Below are positions 33,824 through 38,765 of a DNA stretch of 38,765 bases, piece by piece; position 1 is the stretch's first letter; each line of letters starts with the position of its first letter. Location of the stretch: the NCBI GenBank assembly GCA_026705345.1, contig JAPPAV010000065.1, forward strand, positions 1-38,765. The letters are read 5' to 3'. Position numbers and translations under genes: made by a program. The DNA is from Gammaproteobacteria bacterium. Its GTDB lineage: Bacteria; Pseudomonadota; Gammaproteobacteria; Pseudomonadales; Azotimanducaceae. The notes under the pieces were generated by a model, which was not told the origin of the DNA, made no database searches, and saw only the letters and a program-made list of their open reading frames with translations.

Positions 33824-34870
33824 TCAGGGATGTGCGACATGGATCGCAGTGCTCTGCGCCGGGAGCCTGAACTCGGTGCCATCCCGCGTCAGGACTGTGC
33901 CGTCCGGCAGATCGTGCCGATAGATCCGCTCCATCAGGTAGTTTCTCGGTGGCGGCACGAAGTGGTAGACGGCGAGCATCCGCACTCCCGTTCGTTCTGC
34001 GAGCGGGCCTAGTTGGACGGCATGCGCATGGTAGGTCGGAATGTCCGAGAAAATCTTGGCCGGGCGGGACGCGCCAACCGCAGTCGCAGCGGCTTCCATG
34101 GTGCCAACGATCCGCATCGACAACACGTCGTGCAGCAGCAGATCAACGCCGCGCGCCGCCGCTTCGAGGGTGTCCGTCACGACGGTGTCGCCGCTGACGA
34201 CCACCGACCGGCCGCGATAGTCGAAACGGTAGCCATACGCCGGCGTGATTGGCTCATGGTTGACGGCAAACGCGGTGATCGTCAGCTCGTTCTCTTCAAC
34301 GACGATCCCTGGTTCGACGGTTTCGGCGTGCATCACACCCAATTCCGGGGCCAGAAGGTGGATACCGTGATGGGCGACCCGGAACCCTCGATCCAGGGCG
34401 AGAACCTCGTTGTACCCGCGGACAACCCTGTCAACGCCTTCCGGGCCAAGGATGCGAAGGGGTTCATTGCGCCCCATGACCCAGGACGCCAGGTTCATGT
34501 CGGGGATTCCGGTGATGTGGTCGGTGTGCAGGTGTGTCAGCAGAAGGACGCGCAGATGCGCCATCGGCTGACCGTGCATCTGCATCGTCGCCTGGGAACC
34601 GGCGCCCGAATCCACGAGGTAGAGCGACTTTCCAGCGGTGATCGCAACGCACGCCTGGGCCCGACCCGGCAGTGGCGAGCCGGTGCCGCACAGGAATACC
34701 CGCAGGCCGTCGTACTCGGCCGGAACCACACTGGCAAAAATGCCCGCGGTCGCTCGTTCGAGGGCAAGATCCTGGCCGTGCCGCGTGCCGAGTACGTAGT
34801 AGGCGGCAACGCCCACGACCAATACCAATCCGATAACCGCGACAATGACGATACGCGCTGCTTTGCCCAC
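33824..34870 (-). CDS. Membrane-anchored metallo-beta-lactamase-fold hydrolase (RNase Z-like branch)
   Basis: The protein has 348 residues from a GTG at 34870 behind GGGGGACC. An N-terminal hydrophobic segment (IVIVAVIGLVLVVGVAAYYVL) anchors it, with the catalytic part probably in the periplasm. The metal-binding motif is THLHTDH (His113, His115, Asp117, His118). Further ligands are likely in VNHEP, SGDTVVTD and the late YHFVPP region. The early CGTGSPLPGRAQACVAI stretch is typical of arylsulfatase/RNase Z-like members. Phosphodiester or sulfate-ester hydrolysis is possible; the substrate is unknown. A promoter lies just upstream. It appears to be a single-gene unit. Confidence 0.9.
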   Translation of the reverse strand: MGKAARIVIVAVIGLVLVVGVAAYYVLGTRHGQDLALERATAGIFASVVPAEYDGLRVFLCGTGSPLPGRAQACVAITAGKSLYLVDSGAGSQATMQMHGQPMAHLRVLLLTHLHTDHITGIPDMNLASWVMGRNEPLRILGPEGVDRVVRGYNEVLALDRGFRVAHHGIHLLAPELGVMHAETVEPGIVVEENELTITAFAVNHEPITPAYGYRFDYRGRSVVVSGDTVVTDTLEAAARGVDLLLHDVLSMRIVGTMEAAATAVGASRPAKIFSDIPTYHAHAVQLGPLAERTGVRMLAVYHFVPPPRNYLMERIYRHDLPDGTVLTRDGTEFRLPAQSTAIHVAHP

Positions 34871-34896
34871 CGGTCCCCCACCAACCTATTGAGCCG

Positions 34897-34925
34897 ATAG
34901 TAAGCGGGCCGCACGGCGGTTGAAA
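34897..34925 (-). promoter_or_regulatory. Promoter of the metallo-hydrolase gene
   Basis: On the minus strand a strong -10 TACTAT (34902-34897) is preceded, after 17 bp, by the weak -35 TTTCAA (34925-34920). It lies about 27 bp before the GTG start. Confidence 0.4.
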
Positions 34926-34965
34926 CAATGACGAGAACCGACTCCCTCAAGTCCGGCAAGCGAAG

Positions 34966-35029
34966 GGGGCGACCGCGCGCCCTTCGGGCGCGTTGGGTGC
35001 GCGCCCTTCGGGCGCGTTAGGGTCGCCCC
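34966..35029. repeat. REP-like element, copy 3, with tandem 24-bp units
   Basis: GGGGCGACC (34966-34974) and GGTCGCCCC (35021-35029) are perfect inverted ends. Between them are two tandem units at 34975-34998 and 34999-35022, differing at two positions. Each forms the hairpin CGCGCCC-ttc-GGGCGCG. The right end GTTAGGGTCGCCCCTACGA is the same as at 3770-3789. Confidence 0.85.
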
Positions 35030-35064
35030 TACGAGTACCTTGGTTCATCGGTCAAGATGGAACC

Positions 35065-35709
35065 CTAGTCCCCACCGATCGACGTCCGCGTCGCCTCGAG
35101 TAGTTCGTCGAAGGGCGGCCGCGTTCGGTAGTCCTCGTGGGCGCGCTTCAACCGCACCACGCCTCCCGCGTCGACGAACAGGATGCCCGGCAGCGCAACA
35201 CCGTAGGCGCCGTGCCCCTCCTCGAATTGCTCGTTGCGAATACCCAGCGCGTTGATGGACTTCGAGCCCTTGTCCGAAAGCAACGCGTAGCCGATCTCAC
35301 GTTCCTCGCCGAATGCCGCCAGATCGTCTGCGGAGTCGTAGGTCATGATGGCAACGTTGACGCCGATGGCTTCGAAGTCGTCCTGCCAATCCCTCAGCTG
35401 AACCAGCTGAGCCTTGCAGAACGGTCACCAGACCGCACTTCGGCTGACTACCAGCACCAGCCCTTCCTCACCGGTCAAGCTGGCCAAATCGCGCACATTG
35501 CCGTCTTGATCCTCGGCAGCGAGCGTCGGGATGGTGTCGCCCACCGCCGGACCCCACCCGTCCTGATACGCGTCCGAGCCACACGCACCTGCCGATGCTT
35601 CGTCGGCGGCAAGACCGTTCGCCGAAGCCAGGAGACCAACTATCGACATTGCGGCCGCCGTCGGGCGTTCAATCCCCATGCGCATCCTCCGCGCCAAAAG
35701 TCGCGTCAT
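35065..35709 (-). CDS. Probable selenocysteine-containing exported redoxin (UPFC motif, UGA read through)
   Basis: The protein has 214 residues if UGA at 35425-35427 is read as selenocysteine (residue 95). From the ATG at 35709 (GAGGGG 7 nt upstream; ATG at 35679 behind GGAGG is an alternative) there is a signal peptide ending near NGLAA. It is followed by VGDTIPTLAAEDQDGNVRDL, a peroxiredoxin-like start, then LVLVVSRSAVW-UGA-PFCKAQLVQLRDW. The same frame continues without a break through the thioredoxin fold (AFGEEREIGYALLSDKGSKSI, YGVALPGILFVDAGGVVRL). Cys homologues read WCPFC at this point. A perfect stem with a GUU loop follows the UGA at SECIS distance. The enzyme is likely a periplasmic thiol/peroxide redox protein. 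A conventional reading would give two broken pieces. Confidence 0.82.
35393..35411 (-). promoter_or_regulatory. Bacterial SECIS-like hairpin
   Basis: On the minus strand CTCAGCTG pairs perfectly with CAGCTGAG around a GUU loop. The stem begins 13 nt after the UGA and the loop G is the 22nd base after it. Bacterial SECIS elements read by SelB have a stem just after UGA and a short apical loop containing G, about 16-37 nt from the codon. All criteria are met. Confidence 0.75.
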
Positions 35710-35774
35710 TATCCGCCCCTCGGTGCGGCCTGTCAGTACCGCACCGACAGCGCGTGGGTCGCCCCCGGACACTT

Positions 35775-35783
35775 TGCTAACAT
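35775..35783 (+). promoter_or_regulatory. Extended -10 promoter for the alpha/beta hydrolase gene
   Basis: TGCTAACAT has the TGn extension and a TAACAT -10. No good -35 is seen. It lies in the 120-bp gap between the divergent redoxin and hydrolase genes. Confidence 0.3.
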
Positions 35784-35829
35784 TCCCGGCCTTTGTACCT
35801 GCGCAGGCTAGGAGGGACAGTACGTTCCC

Positions 35830-36723
35830 ATGGCGAAGTTCAACGGCGGCTGCGGCGAGATCTACTTTGAGCACCGAGGGGCGCGGGCCGACCCGCGCGT
35901 ACTCTTCGTGCACGGCTTGGGATGCCAACTCGTGCAATGGCCGGACTCGCTGATCGACGGCATCGTCGATGCGGGTTTTTGCGCCGTCGTATTCGACAAC
36001 CGCGACGTTGGCCTTTCCGCGGGTCCGGCCGGACCGGCGCCATCAGTGGAATCTCTGCTTGCGGCGCAGGTTGACCCATCGGCGCTAGCGCCTGCCTACA
36101 CGCTCTCCGACATGGCCGGCGACGTGGTCGCACTGCTCGATCATCTCGGGCAGGGCGGCGCACATGTTGTCGGTCTGTCCATGGGAGGCATGATCAGTCA
36201 GAGGCTCGCCATCGAGCATCCCGAGCGGGTCTACAGTCTGACGTCGATCATGTCGACGACCGGCAATCGCGACCTACCCGGTCCCCCCGACGAAGTGGTC
36301 GGCGCCCTGATCTCCACGGTCACCGGCACCGACACCGACACGATCGTCGCGCAGAGCATCCAGGCAGCGAAGGTGTTCGGCGGACCGCACTACGACTCCG
36401 AAATCCACGGCATCGGGCGTTTCGCGCGGATCGCCGTGGAACGTGCCCACCGGCCCGAGGGCGTGATGCGACAACTGGGCGCAATACTCTCGGCCGAGGA
36501 TCGGCGCGGCGCTCTCGCGGAGCTCACCGTGCCGACGCTTGTCATTCACGGGAACGCCGACCCGTTGGTGCCGGTGGACGCGGGCCGCGACACTGCCGCC
36601 GCCGTCCCGGGTGCCCGCTACGTCGAGATAGACAAGCTCGGACACGATCTTCCCGAGCCGGTGATCGGGAGTATCGTCGAGGCCATCACGTCCCACCTCC
36701 GGGCGGTGGAGGTGAGCCGCTGA
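35830..36723 (+). CDS. Alpha/beta hydrolase
   Basis: This 297-residue protein has a complete alpha/beta-hydrolase triad: Ser117 in GLSMGG, Asp244 in HGNADPLVP and His272 in LGHDLPE. The oxyanion strand-loop is VLFVHGLGCQ, followed by FDNRDVGLS. The pattern is that of the aclacinomycin methylesterase/haloperoxidase-like branch, which hydrolyses esters. No signal peptide is seen, so it is cytosolic. AGGAGGG lies upstream (12-nt spacing) of the ATG at 35830. It diverges from the selenocysteine redoxin and converges on the lipoprotein gene. Confidence 0.92.
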   Translation: MAKFNGGCGEIYFEHRGARADPRVLFVHGLGCQLVQWPDSLIDGIVDAGFCAVVFDNRDVGLSAGPAGPAPSVESLLAAQVDPSALAPAYTLSDMAGDVVALLDHLGQGGAHVVGLSMGGMISQRLAIEHPERVYSLTSIMSTTGNRDLPGPPDEVVGALISTVTGTDTDTIVAQSIQAAKVFGGPHYDSEIHGIGRFARIAVERAHRPEGVMRQLGAILSAEDRRGALAELTVPTLVIHGNADPLVPVDAGRDTAAAVPGARYVEIDKLGHDLPEPVIGSIVEAITSHLRAVEVSR

Positions 36724-36853
36724 GCGGCGTGTCGTCCCGGGCGCTGTTTCTCGCAAGCCGGTCGAAACGGTCCACGTACGCGCCTAGCGATCCGGGTTCT
36801 CCGCGCTCGACGATGGCTGGTCTGTCCGCGGCGCTCGTCAGGTAGACGCGCCA

Positions 36854-37396
36854 TCAATCCACGTAGGGCTCGCCATCCGGAAGTTCCTCCGGCGCCAGTT
36901 CCCACGACTCGGCCGCTTCCTCCCACGCCGCCAGCTCGGACTTGAGCGCCCAATCGCCACGCCCATCGCGCCGAAACAGCAGGTAGTAGCCCCGGTCTCC
37001 CGCGCCGAAGATCTCGACACAAAGTAGCGCGTCGTCGCCCGCCACACCGACGCGGGAGAGGGATACGACGGGCATTCCGCGACGGGCGCGGATCGTCTCG
37101 GCATCCGCGTCACTGGTGTCGAGGAGAAGCCTTGCCGCGTAGCGATCGAAGTCGAGCCCGCCGGCATCGTCGGCGTTCGCCGCTCGGTACGCCGTCCACG
37201 CTGCCGGTGGCACGGCCACCTTCGTCCCGCGGCAGTCGCTGGGTCGACTCACCACAACCACCTTGCCCATCCGCTCAATGACCGAGTCCACGAGAACATC
37301 GACCACGTCCTGCTCGCGGGGCGGCGGCAGATCCTGCTGACAGGCTGCCAGGAGCACCACGAACACCCCCCAGCGATGCGACCTGCCGTACCTCAA
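36854..37396 (-). CDS. Lipoprotein of unknown function, frame continues past its UGA
   Basis: The protein has 180 residues from a TTG at 37396 that overlaps the CoA-transferase stop (TTGA). A short signal peptide leads to the lipobox VLLAAC, with Cys19 as lipid anchor. The mature protein has two further cysteines (SDCRG and ALLCVE) and patterns such as VGVAGDDALLCVEIFGAGDRGYYLLFRRD suggesting a beta-rich periplasmic domain; I recognise no family. The frame ends at UGA (36854-36856), but the next roughly 43 codons up to the neighbouring hydrolase gene remain open, look protein-like (WRVYLTSAADRPAIVERGEP) and have about 79% GC at third positions. A nonsense mutation or longer original protein is possible. 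Confidence 0.75.
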   Translation of the reverse strand: MRYGRSHRWGVFVVLLAACQQDLPPPREQDVVDVLVDSVIERMGKVVVVSRPSDCRGTKVAVPPAAWTAYRAANADDAGGLDFDRYAARLLLDTSDADAETIRARRGMPVVSLSRVGVAGDDALLCVEIFGAGDRGYYLLFRRDGRGDWALKSELAAWEEAAESWELAPEELPDGEPYVD

Positions 37397-38765
37397 GCCG
37401 GTGCTCGTACCCCGACGGCACCGTCGGCAATCAGGGTCTCGATCTCGGCGGGCGAATAGCCGAGTTCATTGAGGAGCGCCCTGGTGGCACCGCCCATCGC
37501 GCCGGTTCCCGGGTAGTCGTCGCCCTTCGAGAAGCGAACCATCGGACCGTTGCGGAAGTAGTCGCCCCAGTCCGGGTGCACGGCCGGCACGCGCAACTCC
37601 TCAAGCCCGCAATGTTCGTCTTCGAGCAAGAAGGCCGGCGGCTGAAGGCCATCCGCTCGAACACAGCCGATGCCTTTCGTCGCGAGGCGAGCTTCGAAGT
37701 CATCGGCATCGCCCGCCGCGAAGGCGTCCCCGAGCACAGTCTCCAAGTCGGCGGCATCGCGGTCGACCTCGAGACGCAATTCGTCCCGTAGGACCGTCCA
37801 TTCGTCGTCGGTCGCGACCATCAGGAATACCCAGCCGTCGGCGCATCGATAGAGCCGATGCAACGGTCCGAGTCCGTAGCCGTCCTGGTCCACCTCGGGT
37901 CGTTCGGGCTTGCCCTCGTAGCTTAGGAAATCGTCCCAGTTGGCATACGCGTTGGCACCGAACATGTCGACGAAGACCTTCTGGCCCCGGTCGTGGGCAC
38001 GCCTTGCGGCGAGACCCAGCAAAGCCGTCGTCGCGACCACCATGGACATGTTGGGATCGGGGTTCACCTCGTTGGCCCGCAACAGCTTGCGCGCTGTCTC
38101 CCGCAGTTGGGCATTGTCCGGAACCTCATCCTCCGGCGGCAGGCCACCGAGTTGCCAGACCACGCCGCCGAGCGCTGCGCCGGGGATGGGGTGCGTCGAA
38201 GGCCGCTTGGCCCCCGGACCATTCGGACCGTAGCCGTTGGCGGACACGTAGACGAGATCGGGATTCACCGCCGAGAGTTGCTCGTAGCCGATGCCGAGTC
38301 GCTCGGGAACGCCCATCCGGTAGTTGTGGATCCAGACGTCGGCCTTCTTCGCCAACGACTGCGCGACGCGCTGGCCTTCGGCGGACTTGAGATCGAGGCA
38401 GATGCACTCCTTGCCGGCGTTGCATTTGGACGCACCAAAGCCGTGGAACATGGACCGGAACGGGTCACCCGCGAGCGGCTCGATCTTGATCACCCTCGCG
38501 CCCAAGTCGGCAAGCGTCGCGGCGGCGAGGGGAGCAGCGATGATGGTCGCACTTTCCACGACGGTCACGCCAGCCAGCGGCTTGGCGGGTCTCTCCCCTC
38601 CAACCGACATGGTCGCGACGGGCCGCGACTCGATAGCGTCGAACGTCGTCTCGACCGCCGCACCGCCAACTTCGCCGGGCGATTCCGTGAGGTTGGCCAA
38701 CACGCCGAGCTGGGTCACGCCATCGCGATCGACCGCATGGCCATTCGCCGTGACATCCGGGTCGG
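37393..38765 (-). CDS. CaiB/BaiF-type CoA-transferase, double-domain, 5' part beyond the window
   Basis: The frame is open to the right edge. The visible start (DPDVTANGHAVDRDGVTQLG, LTESPGEVGG) matches the C-terminal end of a class III CoA-transferase domain. After a linker a complete second domain begins at KPLAGVTVVESATIIAAPLAAATLADLGARVIKIEP. It contains CNAGKECICLDLKS, DVWIHNYRMGVPERLGIGYE and VYVSANGYGPNGPGAKRP. The gene therefore encodes two tandem CaiB domains, about 800 residues in full. In single-domain enzymes the catalytic Asp forms acyl-CoA anhydrides; here the segment after DLVYVSANGYGP lacks an obvious Asp, so this half may be structural. Another GTG at 38718 should not be taken as the start. 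Confidence 0.88.
   Translation of the reverse strand, partial: DPDVTANGHAVDRDGVTQLGVLANLTESPGEVGGAAVETTFDAIESRPVATMSVGGERPAKPLAGVTVVESATIIAAPLAAATLADLGARVIKIEPLAGDPFRSMFHGFGASKCNAGKECICLDLKSAEGQRVAQSLAKKADVWIHNYRMGVPERLGIGYEQLSAVNPDLVYVSANGYGPNGPGAKRPSTHPIPGAALGGVVWQLGGLPPEDEVPDNAQLRETARKLLRANEVNPDPNMSMVVATTALLGLAARRAHDRGQKVFVDMFGANAYANWDDFLSYEGKPERPEVDQDGYGLGPLHRLYRCADGWVFLMVATDDEWTVLRDELRLEVDRDAADLETVLGDAFAAGDADDFEARLATKGIGCVRADGLQPPAFLLEDEHCGLEELRVPAVHPDWGDYFRNGPMVRFSKGDDYPGTGAMGGATRALLNELGYSPAEIETLIADGAVGVRAPA

Noticed and set aside
36620-36856. UGA at 36854 as a second selenocysteine codon
   Set aside because: No stem-loop with a G-containing loop at the required distance; kept only as an unexplained open extension.
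1-38765. CRISPR arrays, tRNA or rRNA genes, transposase or integrase genes
   Set aside because: Looked for on both strands; no spaced repeats, cloverleaf sequence or recombinase motif was found.

Overview
The window is GC-rich (roughly 60-65% by eye) and densely coding. The gene types suggest a Gram-negative proteobacterium, most likely an uncultured environmental gammaproteobacterium. The evidence is an RND/MFP efflux pair, lipobox lipoproteins, a MetR-like LysR regulator, a periplasmic Cu/Zn superoxide dismutase, acyl-CoA dehydrogenase and CaiB-type CoA-transferase genes, and a probable bacterial-type selenocysteine gene. The taxonomic placement is inference. I see no rRNA, tRNA, CRISPR array, integrase or transposase.

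Layout. 1-3.7 kb: a 5'-truncated transglutaminase-like protein, a CurA-like NADP-dependent oxidoreductase and a GMC flavoprotein, all on +. 3.8-8.2 kb: an RND permease and its membrane-fusion protein on -. These diverge from a + operon (8.3-11.5 kb) of a BlaI/MecI-type repressor, an M56 BlaR1-like membrane metallopeptidase without a penicillin-binding sensor, and a TlpA-like thioredoxin. A clear BlaI-type dyad overlaps a promoter in the gap. 11.5-19.2 kb (-): two ABC exporter half-transporters, a DUF433/DUF5615 toxin-antitoxin pair (the toxin is frameshifted) and a rifampin-phosphotransferase/PEP-synthase-like enzyme. The toxin-antitoxin pair lies between two copies of the 3' end of the ABC gene. 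19.7-23.4 kb (+): a second, asymmetric ABC exporter pair behind a structured leader with a possible leader peptide. 23.4-26.6 kb: a less GC-rich patch with an exported orphan protein, a Cys-rich lipoprotein and a frameshifted redoxin/cytochrome c/Cu-monooxygenase-like gene. 26.6-28.5 kb: a MetR-like regulator divergent from a Cu/Zn SOD. 28.5-33.8 kb (-): DUF523, two acyl-CoA dehydrogenases, a DUF4143 ATPase (these four joined by overlaps) and a tandem DsbA/HCCA-isomerase-like protein. 33.8-38.8 kb: a membrane-anchored metallo-beta-lactamase-fold hydrolase, a probable selenocysteine redoxin, an alpha/beta hydrolase, a lipoprotein and the 3' part of a double-domain CaiB/BaiF CoA-transferase.

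The strongest unusual signal is the redoxin gene at 35065-35709. An in-frame UGA replaces the first cysteine of a CPFC redox motif. It is followed, at the spacing expected for a bacterial SECIS, by a perfect 8-bp hairpin with a GUU loop. Two reading frames split by a stop thus join into one probable selenoprotein. Other signals are the BlaI/M56/TlpA unit facing an RND pump, the toxin-antitoxin cassette flanked by duplicated gene ends, the leader of the asymmetric ABC exporter, and three copies of an intergenic palindromic repeat ending in GTAGGGG/CCCCTAC or GGGGCGACC/GGTCGCCCC.
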